Part shown: positions 25,540 to 34,614 of the stretch, one piece after another
Layout: every line of letters begins with the position of its first letter
How positions within the stretch are numbered: the stretch's first letter is position 1
From: Candidatus Woesearchaeota archaeon
GTDB taxonomy: Archaea; Nanobdellota; Nanobdellia; Woesearchaeales; B29-G15
Length of the DNA stretch: 64,000 nucleotides
NCBI GenBank assembly: GCA_017610005.1
Contig: JAFCCU010000003.1
Location: 1-64,000, forward strand
Direction: 5' to 3'
The notes under the pieces: generated by a model
Told to the model about the DNA's origin: nothing
The model's database searches: none
What the model saw: the letters and a program-made list of their open reading frames with translations, nothing else
Program-made: the position numbers and the translations under genes

Positions 25540-25570
25540 GGGATATATACATCTCTGAAAAAGGAAACGC
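25540..25570 (+). repeat. casposon left terminal inverted repeat
   Basis: 31 bp starting GGGATATATACATCTC and ending GGAAACGC. It is the exact reverse complement of 44793-44823. Similarity continues imperfectly inward (TATTTATAAA against CTTTATAA). The 130 bp between this repeat and the end of the helicase gene holds no gene that I can support. Confidence 0.96.
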
Positions 25571-25700
25571 TATTTATAAATCAAATAATTTATATAGAGA
25601 TTTCTATACCCCTCTTATTGTGTTAAGACAGGTTTAAAACATTATAATTATTACAAATGTTATGGAGACAAAATTTATTCCTGCTTAAAAATAGTTTATT

Positions 25701-28700
25701 TTACTCGAAACCGTTTAGAAGTTTCCAAACATCTTTGGATTGTTTTTCAGATAGCTTTGACTTACTTGACTTCCATTCTTTTTGATCAAGGTCATTCAAC
25801 CAAGATCTAATTTGTTTAAACGTCTTTAATTTTTTAATTTTATCAGGGTGTTTCACACCTAATTCTTGAGCTATTTTTCTAGGAACTCCAGCCATTCTTA
25901 AAATAGTTGCTTCTTTATTTGAAACACCATAGTATAACATTGCAGGAATATGTCCAACTGTTTCTATATCTTCCGTTTTCTTACCAAATAAAGATACTTT
26001 TTGAAGAGCACTCATCCCCCAAGACAATTGACCAACTAATGTAGAATGAATGTATTGACTTGCATTAAGTATTCTCTCATTAGGATCTTCTACATGAGAG
26101 AAATATTTAGAAGAAATTTCTTCAACATTTTTACCTAAAACCCAATCTTTTATTAATTCTGCAATAGCAGCAGTGTCAAGGTCACCTGGTCTATTTGTTC
26201 TTGTTAAATCTAACTCGGGGATTCCTGATAATAAATCAATCATATTTTTCAACGTATCTGATTTTGGATCAAATAAATTACCTTTATTCCATTTTGAAAT
26301 TTCATTAAATAACTCTCTTCTTGCAAAAAGCAGATCTACACTCATAGAACTAAAACCAGTTCCATCAATAAGTTCAACAATTTTCTTTGTTTTTGTTTTA
26401 CTTTTGATTTGATTTAAGTAAATATTTGCAATTTGTAATAATTTACGACCTGCTTCTAAATCTGTTTGATTTATTTGATAATATGCAAGACTAGATAGTA
26501 AAACATCTTCTATATCTGATTCAGTATTATTATAACCTGATACTGAGACTGTATGAAAAATATATTGTAGAAACTTGGATAATGCTGGATAATTATGAAC
26601 AAATTTTAATCCAAATTTTTCATCAAGCTCATTAATAGTATTCAATTCTTTTGATATAGAACTAATTAAATGATTAGCTTCTTTTTGTAGATAATTTTCA
26701 TATTTTTTAACTTGCTCATTTGTTGAATAACTGAATAATATTAGTCCGAGATTATCCATTAATGCCCTTCCCGCTCTTCCGGCAATATTCCAAAATTCAC
26801 TATAATCAAGATCTTCTTGTCTATTTGTTTTCATATTGTAGCGAGTAACTTTTTCTACAACTACTGTTCTGATAGGAAAATTAACACCTTGAGCTAAAGT
26901 AGTTGTTGCAAATACTAATTTGATATCTCCATCTGAAACTAATTTTTCAATTAAAAATCTAACTTCTTGAGATAATCCTGCGTGATGAAATGCAACTCCT
27001 TTTTTCAATGATTTTGTAAGAACATGATTTTCTCCTAATTCATCGGCAACATAATCAATTGTCAATTTATGCAAATCTGTTAGTGAAGGTTTATCATCAA
27101 GTATATTCAGTATTTCCATTGAATATTTAAGACATTTTTTTCTACTTGGACATAAATGAATCGCTCTTCCTTTTTCCATAAATGATAGTGCTGCAGAAAG
27201 TGCCACGTTGGATTTACTTTTAGTTTTAAAAATATATTTTGATTTAACTTTAAAATCGTGCTTATCCTTCACATCAGAACAGTGCGCGCTTGGTAGGGTT
27301 GTTAATTTTAAACCTCTGTTTGTTGTCCTTCCTTCATAAGTTACTACTGCAGTTATCCTTTCACTTGGTTTCCAATCAACTTTTATTGCATTACTATTAT
27401 CTTTTCCTAACCAGTTTCCGATTTCTTCAGCATTACTTAGAAATGGTGTTAATAACATAAATTTAGTCTCGGTTTTTTCTCGTGAAATTGATGCGAGGAA
27501 TAATTCAAGAGTGCTCCCTCTGTTCTTATTACCTATATTATGTGCTTCATCGGCAACAACTAAAGAAATTTTTTCTACGCTCGGATGTTTTGTCCTGATT
27601 AACAAGTCTAATTTTTCAGGAGTTGAAATTAAAACATCAAAGTCTTCTCTAAGATAAATATCTTCAGTTGGGCTAATTTCAAAAACAGGTACTGCACACT
27701 CCACATTATATCCTAATGGCACTAAATCTTGTCTTAGTTGCAGTGTTGTTTGATTAACAAGTGCTCTTGTAGGAACCACATAAACAACTTTATGTTCGGG
27801 GTTTAGTGCAAGTGCTTGAATTATGCTGAATTCCGCAAGGAGTGTTTTTCCTGCACTCGTAGGCATTTCCAGAACAACACATTTTTTACCAACATCAAAT
27901 AAGTTTTGTCTTATGGCATCTCTTTGCGAAGGCCATAATTCCATTATAGGTTTATTTTCCTTTGAAGTTAATTGTTTAACAAACTCTCGAATTTTCTGAC
28001 CTACTGAACTTGTAGTATACCAAATACAGTTTTCTATGTGTTTTATACAACCAAGATATAACATATCTGCTAAATGTTCTATGTGGGTATCTCTTGTTAC
28101 TCTTAATGCTGTAATTGCTCGATTATAAAATTTTTTAACTTGAATAATTGGATCTTTAGATCCTCCTTCAATAATATATGAAGATGAAATTTCGATTATT
28201 TTTGCTAAATTATAATATGCAATTAACGAACCAATTAAACTCATAGAGGTTGTGGATTTTTCATCATTTGATTTAAGATATTTTCCTTCCAATTCTTTTT
28301 GTAATTCTCTTAAGTCATGGATGATGTTGGTCGCATTTTCAATATCTGTCCAGCCATTACTTTTTCTAGTTAATAATATAAACGCTGTAAGTATTGATTG
28401 ATAAACTTTCTTTGACCAGTCAAGTTCATCGATTTTTATTTCAAAATCTCGAAGTAAAAGTCTTATTTCTGAATTTCTCTCTGCAAGAATTCCTGAAACT
28501 GATAAATAAAAATAATTCTCTAAAGATTTATTTTTATTGACTTTTAACTCATCTCTTCTAAGAATAAAAGATCTTTGAAAATAATTTTTATAAGAAGATA
28601 TATTATTTAACAAGAATTCAGAACCTATACTTTCAATAGTCTTTGAAATTAAATGTTTATCTTCCTTAGTAACGAATTTTTTTGTTTCATCTACATCAAC

Positions 28701-28826
28701 AAGTTCATTTTCTATGAATTCTAAATGAGAAACATCAATTGTTTTATTTATACCTAAATCTGTTATTAGAGCTTCAACATACTCGTCATATTCATTCAAA
28801 TTTGTCATGTTTTGATGCCTCTTCAT
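25701..28826 (-). CDS. hamB: HamB-like superfamily 2 helicase (Hachiman-type)
   Basis: 1041 residues. Ski2-like SF2 helicase motifs are intact: motif I LEMPTSAGKTLLAE (about 319-332), DEAH box VVADEAHNIGN (about 423-433), a TPFLSN motif III, FATTTLAQGVNFP (motif V) and WNIAGRAGR (motif VI). The N-terminal 280 residues are helical and unassigned. The C-terminus has a helix-rich end with a GVPRKIAQELGVKHPDKI segment resembling helix-hairpin-helix. In Hachiman systems HamB helicase-driven sensing of damaged or invading DNA releases the HamA nuclease; the preceding gene is HamA-like and overlaps by 35 nt. A second ATG at 28808 is possible. It is the last gene of the cargo operon, next to the left terminal repeat. 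Confidence 0.75.
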   Translation of the reverse strand: MKRHQNMTNLNEYDEYVEALITDLGINKTIDVSHLEFIENELVDVDETKKFVTKEDKHLISKTIESIGSEFLLNNISSYKNYFQRSFILRRDELKVNKNKSLENYFYLSVSGILAERNSEIRLLLRDFEIKIDELDWSKKVYQSILTAFILLTRKSNGWTDIENATNIIHDLRELQKELEGKYLKSNDEKSTTSMSLIGSLIAYYNLAKIIEISSSYIIEGGSKDPIIQVKKFYNRAITALRVTRDTHIEHLADMLYLGCIKHIENCIWYTTSSVGQKIREFVKQLTSKENKPIMELWPSQRDAIRQNLFDVGKKCVVLEMPTSAGKTLLAEFSIIQALALNPEHKVVYVVPTRALVNQTTLQLRQDLVPLGYNVECAVPVFEISPTEDIYLREDFDVLISTPEKLDLLIRTKHPSVEKISLVVADEAHNIGNKNRGSTLELFLASISREKTETKFMLLTPFLSNAEEIGNWLGKDNSNAIKVDWKPSERITAVVTYEGRTTNRGLKLTTLPSAHCSDVKDKHDFKVKSKYIFKTKSKSNVALSAALSFMEKGRAIHLCPSRKKCLKYSMEILNILDDKPSLTDLHKLTIDYVADELGENHVLTKSLKKGVAFHHAGLSQEVRFLIEKLVSDGDIKLVFATTTLAQGVNFPIRTVVVEKVTRYNMKTNRQEDLDYSEFWNIAGRAGRALMDNLGLILFSYSTNEQVKKYENYLQKEANHLISSISKELNTINELDEKFGLKFVHNYPALSKFLQYIFHTVSVSGYNNTESDIEDVLLSSLAYYQINQTDLEAGRKLLQIANIYLNQIKSKTKTKKIVELIDGTGFSSMSVDLLFARRELFNEISKWNKGNLFDPKSDTLKNMIDLLSGIPELDLTRTNRPGDLDTAAIAELIKDWVLGKNVEEISSKYFSHVEDPNERILNASQYIHSTLVGQLSWGMSALQKVSLFGKKTEDIETVGHIPAMLYYGVSNKEATILRMAGVPRKIAQELGVKHPDKIKKLKTFKQIRSWLNDLDQKEWKSSKSKLSEKQSKDVWKLLNGFE

Positions 28827-29667
28827 AACATTTTTGACTTAATTTATTAATACTTCCGTGTAAACACAGAATTAGATATCTTATTTTGCCAGGATTAAAA
28901 TCAGATGGTTTTTGTCTAAAGCTCCCAAAGTCTTTAACATCGTATTTATCTTTCTCTCTTATTAAAACAGGACATAAAACAACGTTTAATTGACTATGAT
29001 CTTGTTTACCCCATAACATAGATATTTTAGTCATAATCTTTTTATTTTCTAAATCCATGCATTTTTTTCTTAAAGTATTTATTCGATCCAATGTTTTATT
29101 TTTATCAGAAATATATGTTATTAGTTGATTTCTCAAACAGTCTTTTCCTGAATCGACAACTCCAGGAGGATTATTTTTATCGCTACTTGCTTTTACTTCA
29201 CATATTATTAAGGAAAGATTGCTACCATCAGTTTCATATCCTAAGATATCTATTCCTCTTGAAGATCTATCAGACAATTCTTTATATTTTATATTAGAAA
29301 CAGGCATTGTAGTTTTGAATAATTCTTCAAGACAAATACTTGCCAAGATTTCTGCAAATTCGGATCTTTGAACTGAGAAATTATTAACATCAGAAACATT
29401 GTTTTCAACAGGAATACTAACTTTTAGAAGATTTTTAATATGCTTCTCAATATCTTTTTCACTAAAACCTGTTTCATCTAATTGTTTTTTTAAATTTGAA
29501 TAATCTAAGTATAATTCTCTAATTACAGGTTTAAGGAGATTTATTAGTTTTTCTTCCCAACCATCTTTATTAGCCCATTCAAATGCTTGATATAAATGAT
29601 CTAGTTTAGTTTGATTGTGTAATTCTTTTAACTCATCTTTTATATTTACATTTATCACACAAGACAC
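28792..29667 (-). CDS. hamA: HamA-like (DUF1837) nuclease
   Basis: 291 residues starting at a GTG that directly follows the stop of the upstream gene. The central part has the layout of DUF1837/PD-(D/E)XK enzymes: RSEFAEILASICLEELF (helix with Glu, about 107-123), then RGIDILGYE (Asp) and LSLIICEVKAS (E-x-K, about 155-165). The C-terminal WGKQDHSQLNVVLCPVLIRE and LCLHGSINKL complete the fold. In the Hachiman defence system HamA is the effector nuclease held in check by the helicase HamB, which is encoded next here. Catalytic residues appear intact. The assignment rests on motif layout and the partner, not on a database search. Confidence 0.65.
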   Translation of the reverse strand: MSCVINVNIKDELKELHNQTKLDHLYQAFEWANKDGWEEKLINLLKPVIRELYLDYSNLKKQLDETGFSEKDIEKHIKNLLKVSIPVENNVSDVNNFSVQRSEFAEILASICLEELFKTTMPVSNIKYKELSDRSSRGIDILGYETDGSNLSLIICEVKASSDKNNPPGVVDSGKDCLRNQLITYISDKNKTLDRINTLRKKCMDLENKKIMTKISMLWGKQDHSQLNVVLCPVLIREKDKYDVKDFGSFRQKPSDFNPGKIRYLILCLHGSINKLSQKCYEEASKHDKFE

Positions 29668-31179
29668 CTACACATTATTTTTCTCACAATTATTATTTAA
29701 ATCCTTTGGCTGAGAATGACCAGTGACTAACTGATTTAATTTCCTTAATATCTCTACTTCTGCGAATGTATCAAGTTCGCAGTAAATTTCTAAGTCTTTT
29801 CTTATTTTGGCAACTTCTTCCGAGGGAACATCTTCTAAGCAAATTTTTTCGTAAGATGTTGAAGCGTCTCCTCCATTAGCAATATCTAACTCATCATATG
29901 ATAAATCTGTTAGTGCTGGTAAAACCTTTTTTAATGATGCTGAGCCATCTTGGATAGGATCATAATAGTAGAAGCTTCTGAATGGGATTATTAGGTCGTT
30001 AAATCGTCCTAATATTACTAACCCCCATTTTTGATATTCTGGGCAGTATTCAATGAGTTCTTTTATTACTCCTATTTCAAATCCTTGATTCCAAGCAAGT
30101 ATAGTTCCTTTATTTCCTAAATGTTCTTTCATAGATTCCAGAATCGGTTTTCTTGGGTCTGCTTTCTCGTCTGCTAAGAAAGATATGTGCTTTAGCCCTC
30201 CATCTGGCTCTTCTTGAATATGGAGGGAATATTGGAAGGCTATTCTCTTGTATGGAGTCATTCCATCATATATAGGGATGCACGGGTTAATTGTTTCAAA
30301 ATCAAAGTAGTATATGGGGTAATTTAATGTACCTAAGAACTGTTTTATCGCTTCTGTATGGATAAAATTTTTGCCTGATACTTCACAATCTCTTTGTATT
30401 TGTTGTTTGTCAGAGAGCTTAGAATCGCTAGGAATGTCCTTGATAGTGAGAATGTTGTTTTTATACAATTCCCAAGATCTCTTTCCTCCTCTTGTTAGAG
30501 AGAAAACACTGTTTTTTGGAAGAAAACCCCAGCAATTACTTATCAAAGCACAATCATAAGGTTTCGAACAATTTTCATGAATATCAACTGAAGGTTTCTC
30601 ACCATCAAGTATTTTCTTCATGTCAGCAATCCTATCTTCAATGCCTACTAAAAACTCCTCAACTTGAACAGTAATATCTTCTTTCTTGAATAATATATCT
30701 GCTTCAATATCACCTTGTTTAACATATTCATTATTAATGAACATTAAAAAACAATTCTTGATTTTAAGACCTGATTTCTCATAAACCAATTTTTGGAATG
30801 AGACATCGTGAATATTAACATCCTTAACTTCTGTAGAAGATTTAACTTCAATTATATCCCAAGATCCATCCTTATTTGGAACAAGGATGTCACCACGACT
30901 AAACAAACCATCAATCATGAAACCAGGTTCGAATAAAGGTTTGTTTTCTTTGAGTAGTTTCTTAGTAGCGTTAATGTTTACCATAAACCCCTCTTCAGAA
31001 ACATTAATACCCTCAGGAAACAAAGAAGTCGCTAAAACACCAATCGCTGTTCCAGTATCAAAAATCTTCTGCTGAGAAGCATCAACTTCAGGAATCTTAC
31101 TCTTATCATTGACCAAAGTCCAAAGAAGTTTAGAACATTGAAGACCTGCAAGATATTTGGATTTGGTTAAGAGTACCAT
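29668..31179 (-). CDS. Cas4-like Fe-S nuclease fused to DEDDh exonuclease (DUF2779)
   Basis: 503 residues. The N-terminal half is a Cas4/RecB-like nuclease: QCSKLLW (Cys15), RGDILVP with Asp97, DIIEVKSS (Glu111, Lys113), and a C-x5-C-x5-C cluster (Cys204, 210, 216) that with Cys15 would bind a 4Fe-4S cluster. The C-terminal half is RNase H-fold exonuclease-like: YYFDFET (about 290-296), AWNQGFEIGVIKEL, and YCELDTFAEVEIL. This is the DUF2779 architecture. Stop and start join directly with the HamA-like gene, and a 1-nt TAATG overlap joins it to the upstream nuclease. Cas4-like nucleases are known casposon cargo. A role in processing DNA ends for defence or integration is inferred. Confidence 0.75.
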   Translation of the reverse strand: MVLLTKSKYLAGLQCSKLLWTLVNDKSKIPEVDASQQKIFDTGTAIGVLATSLFPEGINVSEEGFMVNINATKKLLKENKPLFEPGFMIDGLFSRGDILVPNKDGSWDIIEVKSSTEVKDVNIHDVSFQKLVYEKSGLKIKNCFLMFINNEYVKQGDIEADILFKKEDITVQVEEFLVGIEDRIADMKKILDGEKPSVDIHENCSKPYDCALISNCWGFLPKNSVFSLTRGGKRSWELYKNNILTIKDIPSDSKLSDKQQIQRDCEVSGKNFIHTEAIKQFLGTLNYPIYYFDFETINPCIPIYDGMTPYKRIAFQYSLHIQEEPDGGLKHISFLADEKADPRKPILESMKEHLGNKGTILAWNQGFEIGVIKELIEYCPEYQKWGLVILGRFNDLIIPFRSFYYYDPIQDGSASLKKVLPALTDLSYDELDIANGGDASTSYEKICLEDVPSEEVAKIRKDLEIYCELDTFAEVEILRKLNQLVTGHSQPKDLNNNCEKNNV

Positions 31180-31856
31180 TATTGAACCTTCCTCACAATT
31201 TCTTTAAAATCTGTAATAACATTTTCTTGATAGAAACTAAATATTTCTTTATCAGAATAGTTAATCTTATTGCTAGCATCTTCTTTTTTATGAATAAAGA
31301 AAGGTGACGCATTTTTTTCAAATAAAGGCAGTATGAATTTAGTAATTTCTGATTTCCCCCCTTCTTTAAAATAAGAAGCAAATTCTTTGTTAACATTTCT
31401 GGAAGATTCAAAGATATAAAATATTCTTTTGAGAGGCACATCAAACTCTGAACTAAGATTTTTCAATCGTTCTTTATAATTATCATTTTTAACTAAATCC
31501 CTATTCCAACCAATAGTTGTCTTGACTTCTATAATCGCCCAATTCACATTATTCTTTTTTACTAAGATATCAGGTCTTAATTTATTTTGTTTATATTCCA
31601 ATAAGATTTTATAGTTTGAAGAAAGAGACGCTCTCAAATATCTAGCAATTAAATCTTGAAATATATCTGATAATGCGTAATCAATGTTTCTGTTTGCATT
31701 CTTCTTATATTCAAATTGAGCAACCCGGATTTTAAATAAGTCATAAAATATTTGATATGTTAAATCAGAATTACAAGAACTTAATTGACCCTCTCCTAAT
31801 GCTTTAAGAAAATTACCAAAATGTTTTGATACGGTTAAATCGCATTTTTTTTTCAT
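31179..31856 (-). CDS. PD-(D/E)XK restriction-type nuclease
   Basis: 225 residues. The core RPDILVKKNNVNWAIIEVKT (about 97-116) gives the Asp, Glu and Lys of a PD-(D/E)XK site. Before it lies a helix with IFQDLIARYLRASL, after it a segment resembling the end of restriction endonuclease domains. It overlaps the upstream ATPase fragment by 4 nt (ATGA) and the downstream Cas4-like gene by 1 nt. It may have been the C-terminal nuclease part of a larger ATPase-nuclease protein, or the endonuclease of the adjacent restriction genes. Specificity unknown. Confidence 0.65.
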   Translation of the reverse strand: MKKKCDLTVSKHFGNFLKALGEGQLSSCNSDLTYQIFYDLFKIRVAQFEYKKNANRNIDYALSDIFQDLIARYLRASLSSNYKILLEYKQNKLRPDILVKKNNVNWAIIEVKTTIGWNRDLVKNDNYKERLKNLSSEFDVPLKRIFYIFESSRNVNKEFASYFKEGGKSEITKFILPLFEKNASPFFIHKKEDASNKINYSDKEIFSFYQENVITDFKEIVRKVQ

Positions 31857-32155
31857 TCCCTGTTCCTCAGTTGTTTTGAAAAAGGATCCAATCCATCAAG
31901 AAAATATAAAATTTCTTCAAAAATATTATGTGTTGATTTATCAATAGATTCTTGAATTTTATCAAACTTGCTTAGTTGTCCTCTTAAAAATTTCCCAAAT
32001 ATGAAATGTCCTTTGACATATATTTTTAAAGCATCTAAAAATGCACTTTTACCACTATTATTCTTCCCAATTAAAACTAATGCGTTCTGATTGTTTTCAA
32101 CTGTTTCATTCTTAATTGCTCGAAAATTTCCAATAGTGACTTTCTCAATTCTCAT
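31853..32155 (-). CDS. N-terminal fragment of an OLD/RecF-like ATPase
   Basis: 100 residues. It begins like an ABC/SMC-type ATPase of the OLD/RecF class (MRIEKVTIGNFRAIKN) and contains a complete Walker A (LVLIGKNNSGKSAFLDALK, about 27-45). The signature motif, Walker B and the rest (usually 300 or more residues) are absent. It has 4-nt ATGA overlaps with the genes on both sides, so it is not simply a frameshifted stub. Either it is a retained short protein, or a precise deletion joined it to the next gene. It could bind nucleotide only with a partner. Confidence 0.6.
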   Translation of the reverse strand: MRIEKVTIGNFRAIKNETVENNQNALVLIGKNNSGKSAFLDALKIYVKGHFIFGKFLRGQLSKFDKIQESIDKSTHNIFEEILYFLDGLDPFSKQLRNRE

Positions 32156-32991
32156 TTTTCTTTCTTCCTGATAACTTCATCAATAGTTTTTTTATCTTTA
32201 TTTTTCCACTCTATCCAACCATTTGCTCTTCTTCCAAGAATGACTGCAGCAGCTGCACTTGGAGAGTTAAATAAATGGTCTTCAGTAAATTCTAAAATAT
32301 TCTCTTTTGGAACTAATATTTTTTCCCCTTTTAGTTCTTGACGCATACCAATAACCCAACTTCTTGCAGAAGCTGATTCTTTAATATTGCAAGTTGAGCC
32401 TTTATGAACTAGTAATCCATCTTCGATCATAACACCTTTAGCAGATGCATCCTTACCCTTACAAAATATTAAATCTTTTTGAGTTGTTTTTAATTCATCA
32501 AATATTGGAAAGCCAAGAGTTGCAATTATTATTTTTAAATCATCAAAAAAAGTAAGCGTCAAATCTTTATCTGAATTAGATAAGGTAGGAGAAGAAGTTC
32601 CTTTTTCATTATATATTATACATCTATTTATTTTCAACGCTAAAGTATAAGAATAATCTTCTAAAAATCTAGCATGAACTTTATTTAGTTCCTTATCAAT
32701 AGCAGAACAAAAACAGATTGCTAATTTCCAATCTTTTTTCTGATGTTGTTTTATTCTTGTTCGCAAGTCTTCTGTTTCACCAATATAAATCTCCGGTTTT
32801 GTTACAAAATCTTGTTCAGAGTTAATAAGAAAGTATATGCCAGGTCTTTTTAATTCATCTATATCCTTCAACCTATCCATCTTATTTCTTGGAATAACAT
32901 AAGCTTTTGTCATAGAACTGTTAATAGTACACTCCTTAATCCCTTTGGGATCTCCATCAGTCAAATAAATTTTAATTGTTCTTCCTCTCAT
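32152..32991 (-). CDS. GIY-YIG nuclease with DUF4357-type C-terminus
   Basis: 279 residues. GIY-YIG motifs: GIYFLINSE (about 51-59), IYIGETEDLRTRIKQH (about 70-85, with the catalytic Arg and following His), and a Glu-containing strand. The C-terminal part has FCKGKDASAKGVMIEDGLLV and GSTCNIKESASARSW, the DUF4357 pattern. Proteins of this pairing are common beside type I/II DNA methyltransferases. It lies 21 nt after the methyltransferase gene and overlaps the ATPase fragment by 4 nt. Probably a DNA endonuclease of the restriction module. Confidence 0.8.
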   Translation of the reverse strand: MRGRTIKIYLTDGDPKGIKECTINSSMTKAYVIPRNKMDRLKDIDELKRPGIYFLINSEQDFVTKPEIYIGETEDLRTRIKQHQKKDWKLAICFCSAIDKELNKVHARFLEDYSYTLALKINRCIIYNEKGTSSPTLSNSDKDLTLTFFDDLKIIIATLGFPIFDELKTTQKDLIFCKGKDASAKGVMIEDGLLVHKGSTCNIKESASARSWVIGMRQELKGEKILVPKENILEFTEDHLFNSPSAAAAVILGRRANGWIEWKNKDKKTIDEVIRKKEK

Positions 32992-33012
32992 CTTAGCACC
33001 TAATCAACCATT

Positions 33013-34614
33013 TCATTTTCTCCGATTAATTCTTCTATTTTTTAATTTATTCCAAATTTTACGAATTTCTTTAACCTCTTTATTGCTAAGTTCTAAATTA
33101 TCTTCTAAAAGAATTTTGTCATTAATATCCAAAACCATTTCTATCTCTTTTGATCGGATGTGTTTATCAATTCTTTTTGGATCTAATAAATCCATTCCTT
33201 TAGTGGGCAAAGGTAACATCTCGCATTCTGATGGTTCAAATGTGAGTACACCACCACCATAACTCCTACCCATCAACTCAGCATACACCAATGTGAGGCT
33301 GTTTAGAAAAGCAGCTATTACTTTGTCTTTATTAGGATGTAATATTTTAACCCGATGTATTGTATCAGTGGAAGTTGCTCCATTTAAATTTTGAATCAGT
33401 TTAGGGTATTCATGAACTTGTCGAAGCATAAATGCATCGGGTACATGAACGCTTGGAACTATAAACCATTTTTTTCTGATTCTACATTTATATCCTTTAT
33501 GAGCTAAGTTTTTCTCTCCATAATCAATATAACTTCTTTCATTCACATTTAATTTTTCATATTCTTTATCTTCAGGATAGAACATATATGAAGGCAAATT
33601 GTCATTTATATTTATTTCCCAATCATTTTTACTAAATAATATTCCTTTAAGATGATTGCTTCTGGTAACAATATTTAGTGTAGACTTTGATAATTTCCTA
33701 TCAAAAATTTCGTTTGGTTTTAAAATAAAAAAATTATTTCTTCCAGTAACTACACCTACATCAACATCAATGTATTTACTAGCCAAATCACATTTAGTTT
33801 TCTCTCGAATACCATGCAAGAAATTTATTTCATTTTTTTCTAAAAAATAATAAGTCCACTTATCTTTTGAATGAAGTAAGTCTTTTGCTTCAAGATTGGC
33901 CAATTTTTTTGAAGTCACTGATTCTAGTTCAGTTTCATCTGTTAACTCTAAAGTCCTTATCTGTGATGTTTTTTTACCATCTTTTTCCGCTAAAATAAGA
34001 ACTACTTCCTGTTGAACTTTAGAAAATAATAATTTTTGGAATGTAATAATAGTTATCTCACAAAACTCATCAGACAAGAATTTTCTAGTGTCTGCAGCAT
34101 AATTCACTTGAAATAATTCAGCAGGAATTACCATGCCTAAACGACCATCTTTTTTGAGTAATTTAGAGCATATAACTAAAAATGGCACCCATATATTTGT
34201 CAATCTATTAGGATATAAACCAAATGAATTCATTAGTTTAAATGCAGTTTCTCTATATTCTTCAACAAAATTTTGATATCTTATGAATGGAGGATTTCCT
34301 AAAACCCCATCAAACATAATTCCATTTTCTATAAATTTTTTTGCTTGAGTAAAAAAGTCACCATCAATATGCGTTCCAGTGAAATTATTTTGCTTATATA
34401 TCTTTTTGATTTTATTCCCTTCTTTAGGATCCAATTCAATCGAAGTAACATTTACATTTTTTCCCAATTCAACAATTGACTTTACAAATGATCCATCACC
34501 AGCACTAGGCTCAAGAACATCATTTGAAACTTCTAATACCCATTTTGATAAGAATTGTGAAACTAGTTCAGGAGTATAATAACCACCTCTTAATTTGTCG
34601 TAATTAACTTTCAT
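33013..34614 (-). CDS. N6-adenine DNA methyltransferase (Eco57I-like)
   Basis: 533 residues. SAM-binding motif I LEPSAGDGSFVKSI (about 36-49) and the amino-methyltransferase motif IV GNPPFIRYQNF (about 105-115) are intact. The C-terminal half (about 250-500) looks like a target recognition region. The GGYYTP start is typical of Eco57I/TaqI-like enzymes that open with a RxxGxYYTP motif. It overlaps the upstream REase-MTase gene by 11 nt. Two methyltransferases in series suggest recognition of a non-palindromic site with each modifying one strand; that is inference. Confidence 0.85.
   Translation of the reverse strand: MKVNYDKLRGGYYTPELVSQFLSKWVLEVSNDVLEPSAGDGSFVKSIVELGKNVNVTSIELDPKEGNKIKKIYKQNNFTGTHIDGDFFTQAKKFIENGIMFDGVLGNPPFIRYQNFVEEYRETAFKLMNSFGLYPNRLTNIWVPFLVICSKLLKKDGRLGMVIPAELFQVNYAADTRKFLSDEFCEITIITFQKLLFSKVQQEVVLILAEKDGKKTSQIRTLELTDETELESVTSKKLANLEAKDLLHSKDKWTYYFLEKNEINFLHGIREKTKCDLASKYIDVDVGVVTGRNNFFILKPNEIFDRKLSKSTLNIVTRSNHLKGILFSKNDWEININDNLPSYMFYPEDKEYEKLNVNERSYIDYGEKNLAHKGYKCRIRKKWFIVPSVHVPDAFMLRQVHEYPKLIQNLNGATSTDTIHRVKILHPNKDKVIAAFLNSLTLVYAELMGRSYGGGVLTFEPSECEMLPLPTKGMDLLDPKRIDKHIRSKEIEMVLDINDKILLEDNLELSNKEVKEIRKIWNKLKNRRINRRK

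Noticed and set aside
30371-31075. Plus-strand open frames inside the cargo operon
   Set aside because: They are shadows of the minus-strand Cas4-like gene, with no ribosome binding site and unlikely amino-acid composition.
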